This document shows positions 22,200 to 32,512 of a DNA stretch of 64,000 nucleotides, piece after piece. Source of the stretch: Piscicola geometra. Taxonomy: Eukaryota; Annelida; Clitellata; Hirudinida; Piscicolidae. A program made the position numbers and the translations under genes. The notes beneath the pieces were generated by a model. It was not told where the DNA came from. It worked only from the letters and a program-made list of their open reading frames with translations, and ran no database searches. Positions within the stretch are counted from its first letter, which is position 1. Each line of letters starts with the position of its first letter. The DNA lies in NCBI GenBank assembly GCA_943735955.1, contig OX030968.1, positions 4,612,704 to 4,676,703 on the forward strand. Reading direction: 5' to 3'.

Positions 22200-23080
22200 T
22201 TTATATTTTAAACAAATAAGTTTTATTCATATATGTTATATGCTAATTGTGTGAAAAAAATACAAATTTTAATGAAATTCAACGATTTTATCTTATGTTT
22301 TTATTAAATGGTAGAATCCAATGTTGAAATTTCAAATTGCGTAAAAAAATAGGAAAAAAAATAAATTCATTATTTTTTTTATTGATTACACTTATTTGTA
22401 GTGTTTTATATTCGTATTTAATTCTAGACATTTTGTCACATTTATTAAACTTTTTTCTTTTTTTCTTTTTATGTTGTTAAAAAAATCGAGAATTTTGTTT
22501 TTTCTTATTTTAAACAAATAAGTTCTATTCCTATATGTTATATACTAATTGTGTGAAAAACATACAAATTTTATTGAAATTCAAAGATTTTATCTCATGT
22601 TTTTATTAAGTGGTAGAATCCAATGTTGAAATTTCAAAGTGCGTAAAAAAATTTTTACAAAATAAATTCAATGTTTTTTTATTGATTACACTTATTTGTA
22701 GTTTTTTCTATTCGTATTTAATTTATGACATTTTTGTCACATTTATTAAACTTTTTTCTTTTTTTCTTTTTATGTTGCTAAAAAAATCGAGAATTTATTA
22801 TTATTTTTTTAAAACAAATAAATTCCATTCATATATATTATATGCTACTTATGTGAAATAAAAAACAAATTATATTGAAATTTAACCATTTTATCTCACG
22901 TTTTTATTAGAAGGTAAATTCCCTGTATGGTACATTCCAATGTTGAAATTTCATGTAGCGTAAAAAAATAGAAAAAAAAATTCAATTTTTTAAAAATTAT
23001 TTTCGTTTATTTGTAGTGTTTCCTATTCGTAAAAATAAAAATAATAAAAATTCTTGAGGTAAATTCCCCGTATGGTAGAT
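22200..23080. repeat. Right terminal repeat of element 2, three tandem units
   Basis: Units of about 300 bp begin near 22,310, 22,610 and 22,915 at the sequence AATCCAATGTTGAAATTTCA. Each is followed by ATTGATTACACTTATTTGTA, a C/T-rich block and TTTTTATGTTGCTAAAAAAA-type sequence. The left end carries them in the opposite orientation. Confidence 0.7.
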
Positions 23081-23129
23081 TTCAAGTATGGTTGATTCCA
23101 ACGCATACCATGTTGATTGGGTTAATTCT

Positions 23130-23400
23130 TGTTAGTGAATTGCGTCTGTATATCTATTGTGAATTATGGGTTTGTATTTATGAATTATATGATTGTCTAA
23201 GGTTTGTAGGTAGATGTTTGCGAGTGCTGGGTGGTGCTGATGCCCATGGCACAGCTGTTAGCTTGTTGGTAGCTAGTATTTTGAAATTGTAAGAAGTTAT
23301 TATTGAGTATTGAGTTTAGTAGGTCTATTATGAGTGGGTCTGGGCGGTTGGGGTGGGGATTGATGGAAAGAGTACGCTTAATTGTGGCTTTTTTTTATAC
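23130..23400 (-). pseudogene. Penelope-like RT fragment, family 2 (copy 2)
   Basis: Reads HPNRPDPLIIDLLNSI, NNNFLQFQNTSYQQANSCAM, GIS, then after a one-base shift PALANIYLQTLDN. The following YKRYIDD-type motif is destroyed. The same frameshift occurs in the 11.4 and 60 kb copies. Confidence 0.6.
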
Positions 23401-23619
23401 AAAATCTTAGCATAACTTCTCCTAACATTGTAGGTCTCATCAACCATTATTACGTCAGAAAATCTTCATCTTAATCATCACCATCATTCCTAATACAGCA
23501 CCATCATTCCTAATACAGCATCATCATTCCTAATACAGCATCATCATTCCTATAAAGGCATCTTTCTGGATCTTTTTGGCGCTGCTTTAGAGGGTGAGAA
23601 TGCAGTTTTAAACAAGCCA

Positions 23620-23835
23620 TTAAACCTATTGTCTTTATAATTACCAACCTTTGACTTGATACCTTTTTCGGAACAATAAGCCCGTCACATATCTTTCAGC
23701 CCCAGATGGTCCGCCGCTAGTCCAAATGTACTTGAAGTTATTCTCACCACTCTTTCCACCACCGTTACGGTTTTGCACCCAAACTTTATACTGGAAATTG
23801 AATTCTGTCCTAGTAGCCCATTTTCTTCTGCCAGA
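23620..23835 (-). pseudogene. NRFN-motif fragment (copy 2)
   Basis: Minus-strand blocks CSEKGIKSKVGNYKDNRFNG and LFKTAF, preceded by a Cys/Thr/Val block (GCKTVTVVERVV). No intact frame. Same unit as at 14.1 and 60.4 kb. Confidence 0.35.
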
Positions 23836-24030
23836 CCCACTTCATATTTTCTTAGGTTATAGGTTTTTAGTCTCGGACTATATGTTCTTAGCCTCTGTGG
23901 TTTGAATGTGTTTATTTTTGTTAGTGGGTTGCGTCTATATATCTATTGTAAATAATCATAACTTCTCCTAAAATTGTAGATCTCATCAACCATTCTTATG
24001 TCAGAAAATCTTCTCAGCAGATTTATCTGA

Positions 24031-24318
24031 TTAGTTGTTGTCCATGTGATTATAAAAAGCTTGTGATTTCGTTTGGAGACTCTGGCTTTGTAAATGATCT
24101 GCTATTAGTGTGGGATTCGCGCCGTTAGATAGCATCAATAGTGTCTGTTTCTCTAACAATCTTTTTGGTCGTCTTTCTGAGCTATAAATTGAAAATTCTT
24201 CACTTCCATGTGGATGGGTATGAAGCAAATTTTTTTTCCGGATTACATAGCTTTGAGCTTCTTTGTCATAAGCTACATATTTGGACATCTTGCATCCACC
24301 ACGCTTATTAATATTCAT
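24031..24318 (-). pseudogene. MULE family B N-terminal domain
   Basis: A 95-residue frame: NINKRGGCKMSKYVAYDKEA, LLHTHPHGSEEF, then RRPKRLLEKQTLLMLSNGAN and DHLQSQSLQTK. The C..H..H pattern resembles the zinc-binding N-terminus of MULE-type transposases. It is followed in another frame by TNQINLLRRFSDI and a VDEIY block where DGTY is expected, so the first catalytic Asp motif is damaged. On this strand it lies downstream of the central domain (24,725-24,351), the reverse of the normal domain order. Confidence 0.55.
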
Positions 24319-24350
24319 TTTAATTCATCATTATTAGCATAATTGAAGCT

Positions 24351-24725
24351 TTAAGTTTTTTCTCCTGAGTCGATACGAACTGGATTAGAATTCAATCGAC
24401 AAAAATCATTAATGGATTTTTCTATAGTTTCAATATTCTCATATCTGTTATTTAAAATATTCTCAATTTTTCCTAAATAGTCCTGGTAAAAATTCGGTTG
24501 TAATAACATTCCCACATTGGCTTTATAGAACTCTAACTCTTCCGAAGAGCCTGCTCCGTCGGACCTGAGCCATCTTTTCAGATCTTGTATCGCGTGTTTT
24601 ATGCACAGAAAAGAGGGTATTTTCGGAAAGTTATTTTTAAAACCATAACGTATACTTGTTTCATTATCTGTTACAAAAATAAGATTAACAGCTTTTTTGA
24701 ATTCTGGTATTTCTTCTTTTATCAT
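24351..24725 (-). pseudogene. MULE family B central domain
   Basis: A 124-residue frame: VNLIFVTDNETSIRYGFKNN, FPKIPSFLCIKHAIQDLKRW and EELEFYKANVGMLL. VTDNE (second catalytic Asp) and the C-x-K-H spacing are MULE-core features of a branch distinct from the FLYWCH elements. It is identical at 61,480-61,106. The reading ends at TAA just before the N-terminal domain of what must be a second copy or a rearranged unit. Confidence 0.6.
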
Positions 24726-24919
24726 TTAAAAATAATGAATGGGTTTTTTGTAATTTCCTTTCATGTATCAAAAATGCCAACGGTAAAGAAGGCGATGATA
24801 TGAATTTTTTTGATCTAAACGTCAAAACTAAATCCCGGAGTTTATACCTGCATGGATGTTATGGACTGGAGCAGAGCGGGTGTCCATTAACATCTCAGCT
24901 GAGGGGCAGGACAGGTCTT

Positions 24920-25810
24920 CTACAATGTATCTCCATTTGTCGCTCCATCCTGCTCCCCCATTAGAGAGCTTACTATGTGAGGCAATAAATTTAAATTGTT
25001 TTTATAAGATATTAGAGCTTTGTGAACTGCATCCTTTTTCAGAGGCTGTCCAAATACGTCTTCTTTCATTGTGGTAATGCTTTCTGGATGCTTTTGAATT
25101 TCCACAATCTTCCTTACAGCGTGCTGGAATGCTGGTGCCTCTATTATGGAATTCAATAAAAGAAACAAAATATGATAGAAAAAGTATTCCAATCCTTACC
25201 ATCTCGAGATTGGATAGGTTGTGATAGTTCCCATAAACAAGGGTCATCTAAGGCCCTTTGAGGATTTTCCCAACCAAACCACGGGCCTGCAGTTGCACCA
25301 ATGTCTTTGGTTCGTTGAGTCTCTCCCACAGGGCCTTGGTCACATCATTCTTGGTGTAACTGCTGATACGAAAAAATTACAATTGGTTTTAAAAAAGTAC
25401 AGTAAATTTATGTAATTATTAAACAAAGAATCTTAAAATATACTTAATAAGGAATCCATGTAACAACTCTCTGTGCTGGAGGGCGACGCCTGCCATGTGA
25501 AAAAGGAGGTGCAGGCGGTTGCCGACGTAGCGTAGAGAGATCCCTGGAACGACTTTGTTTGCTGTCAGATAGGCCCTGAACGCTCTTGGTTCACCTTTAA
25601 AGCTGTGTCTGAGAGAGAAAAAAATATCTATAATTCTGGGACATTTATAAATCAATATAAAAATCATTTTAATCATTGGAACTTAATAGATATATAAAGA
25701 TAATCATAATCCCCTGAGTTTTGATAAGTTGTACAGGAAAGAAACTGTTGTGCCATCCTTGCCCGTGAATCCTTGAATACCTGTGAATTGATCAAAAACG
25801 GCAAGCCGTT
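24920..25810 (-). pseudogene. Module X exons, copy 2
   Basis: Same exon series as at 15 kb with open exons: SFKGEPRAFRAYLTANKVVP with RYVGNRLHLLFHMAGVALQH; RLNEPKTLVQLQARGLVGKI; AFQHAVRKIVEIQKHPESIT with DVFGQPLKKDAVHKALIS. Splice sites at exon edges are kept (TTTTTTCTCTCTCAG before SFKG, CGTATCAG before the next). The last exon continues DKWR, YIVEDLSCPSAEM. It may be a decayed gene of a transposon or a mobilised host gene. Confidence 0.5.
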
Positions 25811-25818
25811 TTCTGGAC

Positions 25819-26544
25819 TCACCAGCAATAGTTGAGGATGGGAGCTATGAGGGATCTGAATTTTCGGCTGGTGTGTCGTGATGTGTGTTTCTTGTATTTC
25901 TTGCTGGTCTTGCGAATGATTACTTCTTTGTTATGTTTGTTGTGTGTGTGTAGATTCTGGAGTAATGTGGTGATGAGGGAGTTGGAGCGTATTGTGTGGG
26001 TCCTAATGTCTAGAAGGAATTGTCGTGTGAGGCTTTTTATAGTGTCATCGTTTTTGTGGTTGATTATTGATATTGAATCTGTGATTGTGGACAATCCCTT
26101 CTCGCAGGATAAGGGATTGTCCTGGGTGAAATTGTATTTCTGTCTTATTGTTTTTATGAGGAGGTATATGGAATAGGATTCGACTGTGTCATTGGTGGTT
26201 GTGCCTTCTGGTTTGTAGTTGGTGGGTTCAGGTGGTCTTGTGCTGTATGATTTTTTTCTGGATTGGTTGAATGAGTTGCGTCTGTGTGATGTGTCTTGTG
26301 AGGGTGGGTGTGTGTGTGAGTGATGGTGGGTGTGGTTGGGTGGTGATTGTAGCAGAGTTCTTTTTTGGTTTGGTTGTGTATTATTGGTAGTCGAGTAGAC
26401 AGGGGTATGCCTCGGTGTGTATTGGTGGGTGTGTGGAGTGTGTGCTGGGTGAGAGGTCTGGTCTTGGAACAGCGTACGGGCTCTTTTTGAGACTGGTGAA
26501 GGATGTTGGTGAGTTGATCTGCTGCTTGATGGGGTAAAATACAC
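25819..26544 (-). CDS. Pro/His/Thr-rich ORF with charged C-terminal half (composite element)
   Basis: A 241-residue frame. The first 120 residues are rich in Pro, Thr, His and Gln (SSSRSTHQHPSPVSKRARTL, PHTHQYTPRHTP). The second half looks globular and basic: SYSIYLLIKTIRQKYNFTQD, SIINHKNDDTIKSLTRQFLL, EVIIRKTSKKYKKHTSRHTS and RKFRSLIAPILN. The frame is open in both recent copies and recognisable in the older ones at 11 and 15.7-16.4 kb, so it belonged to a mobile unit. Position beside PLE RT fragments suggests a PLE accessory ORF, but I see no shared motif that proves it. The end NYCW TGA overlaps a GTGAGT donor, so it may be an exon running into module X. Confidence 0.45.
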   Translation of the reverse strand: MYFTPSSSRSTHQHPSPVSKRARTLFQDQTSHPAHTPHTHQYTPRHTPVYSTTNNTQPNQKRTLLQSPPNHTHHHSHTHPPSQDTSHRRNSFNQSRKKSYSTRPPEPTNYKPEGTTTNDTVESYSIYLLIKTIRQKYNFTQDNPLSCEKGLSTITDSISIINHKNDDTIKSLTRQFLLDIRTHTIRSNSLITTLLQNLHTHNKHNKEVIIRKTSKKYKKHTSRHTSRKFRSLIAPILNYCW

Positions 26545-26548
26545 TCTT

Positions 26549-26833
26549 TCATTTGAGTTTCTTTATCTCATCGAACAATGACGGGATCTCCCTCTCTGGG
26601 ATCAACGGAAGGCGAACAAGAGAGTACAGTCGGTGATTGCTAATATAGGCGCCTCTCAGCCCAAATTCTTTGATCTTCCGCCAAAGTGCCTGCCCGAAGT
26701 GGAAATGACAGCCCTTAATAGCTACATTAGAAAAAACGCCTCTGAGGGCTTTCCAGAGGCCGACCTCAAAGTCAACTACAAAGGTCTCCAGTCGTTGGGT
26801 GTGGTCGACCAAGTCGCGCACCTTCTGCAGCAC
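26549..26833 (-). pseudogene. MULE transposase core fragment, family C (copy 1)
   Basis: LQKVRDLVDHTQRLETFVVD, FEVGLWKALRGVF, IKGCHFHFGQALWRKIKEFG, ending EIKKLK. It holds the second catalytic Asp and the C..H motif. The frame stops at the junction with the Pro-rich ORF. In the 34.2 kb copy the sequence instead continues, out of frame, into NERVYQNYFRSTWMEGTVWK. The KQVPL exon that should precede it is missing here. Confidence 0.65.
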
Positions 26834-27245
26834 CTGTGGAATAACAATATAAGTAGCGTTTGCAATCGATTAACGCAAAATTTGTTTAAATGAAATTATT
26901 ATTGCATTTTTGTAGAAAATATCAGTTTTTTAATTTTCAAGTTGAAATTACACGTGATTTCTGAACGAAAATTCAGCTATAAATGAGATTCCGCTTAAAT
27001 TATAACTTTAAAAACCCGTATTTCTGCTTCAGCATTCCGAACATTCCTCCCAACCACTGCATCCTACTCCACTCAAAAGCACCCTCCTCTTATGTCTTTT
27101 ACAATTTTGTTTCTCAATGTTAAAACATTTTTAATAGATAAAATGCAATAATAATAGGGGAGAAAGGGATGAAATAACTTAGATTGAGTTGTATAAACCA
27201 TTTCGAAATTGGAACAAATCCTATTGCCATTTAACTCATGAAAGA

Positions 27246-27400
27246 GTGGATAGTGAAGAGTTGCAGAAATGGCATCCTGACGACCTTAAAGGTGCCGTCC
27301 AGGTACCAGGTCTTGCTCTTCTTGAGCCTCTTGAGGTTGCAGTCAGTGGCAAATAGGTAGTGGACCTTGTTACCCACTGCCACATACTGTTAGTGAGTCG
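27246..27400 (-). pseudogene. MULE family C DGTF exon
   Basis: Minus-strand reading gives VGNKVHYLFATDCNLKRLKK, SKTWYLDGTFKVV and QLFTIHSFM, the first catalytic Asp exon of a FLYWCH-type MULE. Upstream it is joined directly to PLE RT sequence near 27,400-27,490 rather than to its own preceding exon. Confidence 0.65.
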
Positions 27401-27489
27401 GTCTTTATCTGTTTGTGAATCGGGGTTTGTCTGGGAATTAAATTCAATCCAGTTGAATCGATCGTACCAAGCGATTCTGGTTTGGGATC

Positions 27490-28495
27490 AGAGAGTGGGT
27501 TTGGAGAAGAGACGAGTTTTTTTATGAATAGGAAAAAAAATAATTTTGTATAAAACATCTGAGAACTAGTTTTTCATCCAATATTGGAGTTATTATCTTG
27601 TTATTATGGAGAGTTAGTGTTAAATCTAAGAAATTGATGCTGGTGTTGCTCTGTGTATATTCAAGTATGATTTCCTTGAGGACATTGGCTGTTTTGTTTA
27701 TTATTATATCAAGGGTATTTCTGTTACAGATAATTAAAAGGTCGTCAATATACCTTTTGTATAGTATATAGTTTTTAAAATTATGTTATCTATGTCATTC
27801 AGGTAGATGTTGGCTAAGGCAGGGGCCATGGAGATTCCCATTGCCAGGCCGTTCCCTGTTTGTAAGTCTGTACTTCGTATGTGAAGAAATTATTATTAAG
27901 TACTATTTTTAATAAGTCGATAATCAAATGATCAGGTCTGTTAGGTTCTGGGTATTTTTCAGTATTTTGGTGGTTTTTGCTATAGTTTTTTTGTTGATCA
28001 TATTAGTATATAGCGATGTGACATCCGCCGTGGCTAATACGAGATCCATGTTATCCTTATTTATTTTATTATTGGAGTTAAGCTCTTCGATGATTTCTAT
28101 AAACTCAAAGCTGTCTTTCAGGTAACAGTTGTGTTTCTTCATTAGTGGCACTAGAAAGCTATTGATATATTTAGTGATATTTGTTGTTTCCGTATTGGTG
28201 TTGGTAATGATCGGTCTGCCTGGGGGATGGATCCGTTCCATTTAGACTTTTCTTTATGGATCTTCGGAAAAAGATAAAACTTCCTTGTTTTGAGGGGTGA
28301 TCTGTTATTTAAAAGAGTATTATTTATCTTACGTTTGTTCAAGGTATCTTTAATTAGTTTATTTGTTTTATAATACTCGCTAGGGTTAGATGTTGCATAG
28401 AAGGCTCTGACTGATAGTCGCTTTTGTGCTTCTGTGTTATAGTCTGTATAGTTTTGAATGACAAAAATGTCATTTTTATCTGCTTTTTTTATGTT
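27490..28495 (-). pseudogene. Penelope-like RT, family 1 (copy 1)
   Basis: Minus-strand blocks in order: KADKNDIFVIQNYTDY (N-terminal RT), FYLFPKIHKEKSKWN, a frameshift, HPPGRPIITNTNTETTNITK, ATADVTSLYTNM, then after further breaks MGISMAPALANIYL and YIDDLLIICN, then INFLDLTLTLHNN. The order and spacing match the intact frame at 57,977-59,695. It is truncated C-terminally where it meets the MULE exon, and N-terminally it is fused to RTE sequence at 28,495. No GIY-YIG endonuclease is visible. Confidence 0.75.
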
Positions 28496-29855
28496 CCAGA
28501 CGTTAGGGTACAGCCTGCCAAAGGTGGAACTGGCTCTAGCAATCCTGACATTCACCTCGTCATCGATAGTGACACTCTGAGATAGTGTATTGCCTAGGTA
28601 GGTGAACCGGTCCACTGTGTTGAGTTTATGTCCATTGACCGTGATGTTAGGCTCAACGTAGGGCTTTCCGGGTGCTGGCTGATGAAGGACTTCAGTCTTC
28701 TTTGTGCTGATCGTCAGACCAAAGTTTGTGAGGCGCTGGAAAACAGATTTACGCTGCTTTGCATGTCGGCTTCTGAGACAGCGTTGAGGGCACAGTCATC
28801 AGCAAACAACAGGTCTCTGATGATGTCTGTTGTCACTTTTGTTTTTGCCGGGAGCCTCCGAAAGTGGAACAGTTTGCCATCTGTGCGGTACTTCAGATTG
28901 ACACAAACCACCTCATCTCTGAAGGCATCGGTCAGCATGGCTGAAAACATAAGGCTAAACAGAGTTGGTGCCAAAACGCAGCCTTGCTTGACCCCGTTCG
29001 TGACTGGAAAAGGGTCCAATGATTCTCCACTGTCTTGGACTCTGGCTTGCATTCCATCGTGGAATTTTTTCACCAAGCCGATGAATTTCCTTGGACAACC
29101 ATACTTGGCCATGATCTTCCATAGGCCCTCTCTACAGACGGTGTCGAAAGCCTTGGTGAGGTCCACATATGTAGAAAACAGGTCAGAGTTTTGCTCTTGA
29201 CAGTTTTCTTGCAGCTGCCTGGCAGCAAAAACCATGTCGATGGTTCCACGTTTTTTTCGGAAACCACACTGACTTTCAGACAGGAGACCTTGGTCAAGGT
29301 GGGCTGTGAGGTGGTTTAGCAGGATTCTGGCGAATATCTTTCCTGCAATGAAAAGCAGTGATATGTCTCTGGTTGTCGCAGGCTTGTCTACTTCCTTTCC
29401 GCTTGTAGAGATGTATGATGGAAGCATCTTCAAATTCCTGCGGAATCGTTTCTTTCTCCCACATCAATAGGTACAACTGGTGGAGTCTTTTCATCAGGGC
29501 TGGTCCCCCCCCTCTTTGTAGACCTCAACTGGTATAGCGTCTAAACCAGGTGCTTTGCCACTGGAAAGAAGACGAATTGCTTCCTGGGTCTCGTGCAAGG
29601 TTGGAGGATCATCCAGTGCTTCGTTGGTGGGCACTTGGGGAAGACGATTGATGGCTTCGACGTTGATGTTGGAAGGGCAATTGAGGACGTTGTCGAAGTG
29701 TTCGACCCATCTCTCCAAGGTCTTCTCTTTGTCAGTAATGAGAGTGTAACCATCGGCGCTAAGGAGGGGATATGAGCCAGAAGACGTGGGGCCATAAACT
29801 TCTTTCAAGGCGTTATACATTTTTTTGTGGTCTTTCTTGCTCGGATAAATATATA
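28495..29855 (-). pseudogene. RTE-like LINE RT fragment
   Basis: Minus-strand frames in order. 29,820-29,494: MYNALKEVYGPTSSGSYPLL and SSGKAPGLDAIPVEVYKEGG. A frameshift in a G8 run at about 29,507. 29,494-29,294: RLHQLYLLMWEKETIPQEFE. Another shift, then 29,433-28,714: SLLFIAGKIFARILLNHLTA, QCGFRKKRGTIDMVFAARQL, DLTKAFDTV, NGVKQGCVLAPTLFSLMFSA and LLFADDCALNAVS with the catalytic ADD. 28,615-28,500: FTYLGNTLSQSVTIDDEVN. These are textbook RTE-clade RT motifs. No endonuclease is left upstream. Confidence 0.85.
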
Positions 29856-30720
29856 TAGTCTATATACAGTATAATAGACTATATAAAGTATATTCCAAAT
29901 AGACTATAGAATCGACAAAATGTTAGTTCTTTGAACATCATTAATTCTTTCGCAAATGTTTGAACTAATTTAAGTTCTTTTAAATCGGCAAGAGTTTTGG
30001 GACAACTATCTGAACAAGGTGTTTTCATTACAACACACACTCAGCCTGCAATATACAAGGCAAGGCATAAGGCATCTGTTGGAGAATCACAGGAAACACA
30101 GCAGAACTTTGAAGAAAGTCATAAGAGAAAAATTTGGATCTGCACTTTGACAGTTAAAATTAACAAAAAAGTTGTTTAAAAAAATCAGCATCGTGAAGTT
30201 CATCTAGCAGCACTAACTCTTGGTGAGGGAGGAGCTTCAATAATATGGAATAACCGGAGTGTTAGAACAATAGCATTTGTGGGAAAGTATTGAAGTTGTA
30301 ATCTGTGATACCACAAGTGTCAACACTGGAGTGAAAATGAAGTTGTTAATCTAATCCCAAAAAAAGTATGTTGTGAATGCTAATCTCGTTCCAGAAGCAG
30401 AATTTATTTTTTCAGGTGGGTGGGTGGAGTGGCTAATAATTATGACAACAAAAATTCAAGTTTCATAACAAATTTTTTTCTTTTTAACAATTAAAAATTA
30501 TGTCTCAAAAATTCTTCAACAAATTAATTTATATTATAAGATTAAAACATATGTATAGACCGAAGATATATATGAAAAAACATCTGAAACAATTATTGTG
30601 ATAAAACAATTTTTTCTCACAAAATTCCCATCATACCAAAATCTTTAACGCACATGTCATTTTTTGAACCGATGAGCAAAAAAGTAATAGTCAATAACAA
30701 AAATTTCAATAAAATACCAT
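29856..30720. other. Non-coding stretch between LINE and basic ORF
   Basis: Contains an AT repeat block (TATAGTCTATATACAGTATA) at 29,850-29,905 resembling one at 5,850-5,890, and a 60-codon plus-strand frame at 29,997-30,179 with no recognised motif. Broken plus-strand fragments around 30,190-30,290 may be transposon debris. I see no gene. Confidence 0.4.
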
Positions 30721-30894
30721 ATCTCCAGCCGGGACTAGTGAACTAAATCAACAACTATTTGCACATTTAGCACTTCAGAAGTGAAGCTATCCAGCTTAAA
30801 AGAGAACACAAAACAAAGATCACTTGGCAAGAGAACTTCGTTATCATTAATTTGTCATTTAAATAATAGGATATAATAGAATGTAATGTAATTT

Positions 30895-31086
30895 TTGTTG
30901 TCAATGCCCCTTCACAAACGAAGTGGCAAACTCAAGATAGCAAGTGAACTGAGAAGGGAAAGCTTGAAGAAGCATTCACGACGTGCGAATCAGCGCGACA
31001 CCATGACGATGAAGGTGGCGCAAAGGCACCCAGTCACGAAAGCCTTTGCAGCGAAGAATGAAGATTGTATTTATCGAATCAAATAA
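30895..31086 (+). CDS. 63-residue strongly basic ORF, copy 1
   Basis: MLSMPLHKRSGKLKIASELR, RRANQRDTMTMKVAQRHPVT and a stop just where the 24-bp repeats start. It is repeated at 36,046-36,237 with two or three residue changes (T to A, N to S). Composition suggests nucleic-acid binding. Short, no family recognised; it may be the last exon of a retroelement whose tail is the repeat array. Confidence 0.3.
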   Translation: MLSMPLHKRSGKLKIASELRRESLKKHSRRANQRDTMTMKVAQRHPVTKAFAAKNEDCIYRIK

Positions 31087-31250
31087 ATGTCAGAAATTTA
31101 TGACAAATAAATGTCAAAATTTTAAGACAAATAAATGTCAGAAATTTATGACAAATAAATGTCAGAAATTTATGACAAATAAATGTCAGAAAGTTAATTC
31201 AAATAAATGTCAAAAATAAAATACAAATAAATGTCAGAAATTGACTTTGA
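31083..31250. repeat. 24-bp tandem array, copy 1
   Basis: Units of AAATAAATGTCAGAAATTTA plus TGAC, about seven, with variants. A related, more regular array is at 36,231-36,372. Confidence 0.9.
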
Positions 31251-31317
31251 AACTGGGTTGTGCTGTGGAAGCAGTGGACAGGTTCTAAAAAGTGAAACTA
31301 AAAAGAAAAATAACAAC

Positions 31318-31565
31318 GGAAGGATACTCAAATGCACGAAACAAAAACAAAAGGATTATCAAAAAAGGTAGAAACTAAGGGAGAAGGGACGAAACAAAAA
31401 CAAATGGATATAACTTTTGAGTATCCTTTTGTTTATGTTTCGTCCATTCTTCCTTAGTTTCTGCCTCTTTTGAGTATCCTTTTGTTTTTGTTTCGTCCAT
31501 TCTTCCTTAGTTTCTACCTTTTTGAGTATCCTTCTGTTTTTGAATTGTTCCTTCCCCCTTAGTAG
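31318..31565. mobile_element. Foldback element, copy 2
   Basis: Left arm GCACGAAACAAAAACAAAAG and two inverted right arms containing TTTGTTTTTGTTTCGTCCAT and CTTAGTTTCTACC. Same layout and flank as the 12,150-12,345 copy. Confidence 0.7.
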
Positions 31566-31799
31566 AAACTAAAGTGTGACAGGTCCATATATTCCAGAAC
31601 AGTAATTGAGAAGCTGGCTAGCGGATATGTCCCCTGTCTCATACCAATCCCAAGCCTCCCAAAGCAGACCTTCAACAGAAAGTTTTCTGTCTCCGGATAC
31701 GAGAGAGTTTACTTTCCTTTATAAAAGTACAGTTTTCAGGGACTAAAAGAGCTTCTGATATAATAAAAAAATAAAAAGGTAGGTTAGATTTTCCGGCTT

Positions 31800-32045
31800 T
31801 TCGATTAATGCCAGCCTTCAAGGTCATTATTGGTACGAACACATCGGCGATATACCAATATGTTCTCTACCGACCAGGGGCTGCTGCTAAGCCAATTAGT
31901 AAAATATAAGAAAAATAAGTTTGAAGTAAAAGAGTTTCTGCTCTTTAGCGAAGTTCTGAAAAAGAGGAGAGGATCTGATCGGCAGGAAGTACTGAAAGGG
32001 CAAAAGTTTTCCGCAAAAGAGAATAATTTTCCCCCTTTTCAACCA
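31800..32045 (-). pseudogene. MULE relic (copy of 12,590-12,830)
   Basis: Sequence from ATTAATGCCAGCCTTCAAGG onward matches 12,590-12,830. The minus-strand transposase frame is broken. Confidence 0.5.
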
Positions 32046-32189
32046 TAAACTGACACTAGGTTGATTGAAAAAAATTTGAACACAACCTACTAATTGTTTT
32101 ATGACATTTTGATTTATCTACCAGATATTTAAGATATTTGTGACACCAAAATTAAGTATTTGAATGGAATATAAAAGTTTAAAAATCTT

Positions 32190-32370
32190 GGTAGAAATTC
32201 TGCTCCAATAGAAATCCTACATTAACCTTATACAAATTCAACTCTTCGGAGGAACCTGCTCCCTGGTTTCTGAGCCATCTATTCATATCTTGATTAACAT
32301 GGTTGATGCAGAGGAAAGAGGATATACTTGAGAAATTATTGTCGAATTTATTGCGTAAGCTATCTTCATT
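32190..32370 (-). pseudogene. MULE family B central-domain relic
   Basis: Minus-strand reading gives FSSISSFLCINHVNQDMNRW and SSEELNLYKVNVGFLLEQNF, aligning with FLCIKHAIQDLKRW and EELEFYKANVGML of the 24.5 kb copy. It is clearly diverged, so it represents an older family member. Confidence 0.6.
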
Positions 32371-32371
32371 A

Positions 32372-32512
32372 TGGAATGAAATAATACTTTTGTGTGGATG
32401 ATCTTAAATTACTCCTATAAGGGTGAGAGATTAATGAATTGATATACTGGAGATACTGAGTTTTTTAATTTAAACATAAAGACAGATTTTAAATATGATC
32501 CTAAATTTGATA
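32372..32512 (-). pseudogene. CR1/L2-like LINE tail fragment
   Basis: About 140 bp align with 1,870-2,025 of the first LINE (GGAATGAAATAATACTTTTG, GATACTGAGTTTTTTAATTT). Confidence 0.55.

Larger units (their letters stand above)
16556..23080 (-). mobile_element. Element 2: MULE-type transposon with terminal inverted repeats
   Basis: The left end (16,556 to about 17,010) and the right end (about 22,200-23,080) are inverted relatives. TGAAATTTCAACATTGGA-type sequence, GGGAATTTACC, the Lys-free poly-A/T block and AATAAGTGTAATCAAT recur in reverse order on the right, where the roughly 300-bp unit is present about three times. The outermost shared bases read GTAGATTTC. I found no target-site duplication, and the sequence expected to continue the left flank is missing on the right, so one side has been rearranged. 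The interior carries the PHD/FLYWCH/MULE transposase gene and a C2H2 frame. Boundaries are good to about 30 bp. Confidence 0.7.
23155..27245 (-). repeat. Long direct repeat, copy 1 (partner 59,910-64,000)
   Basis: About 4.1 kb nearly identical to 59,910-64,000 in the same orientation at an offset of about 36.76 kb. I counted only a handful of single-base or 3-bp differences by eye after about 23,210. It contains PLE family 2, MULE family B, module X, the Pro-rich ORF and MULE family C pieces. The partner runs off the window end, so the full length is unknown. Confidence 0.9.

Noticed and set aside
16556..23080. Target-site duplication for element 2
   Set aside because: Looked for 8-10-bp direct repeats outside both ends; none found, and the flank continuity is broken.
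28628..29200. 190-codon plus-strand frame
   Set aside because: Antisense shadow of the RTE RT.
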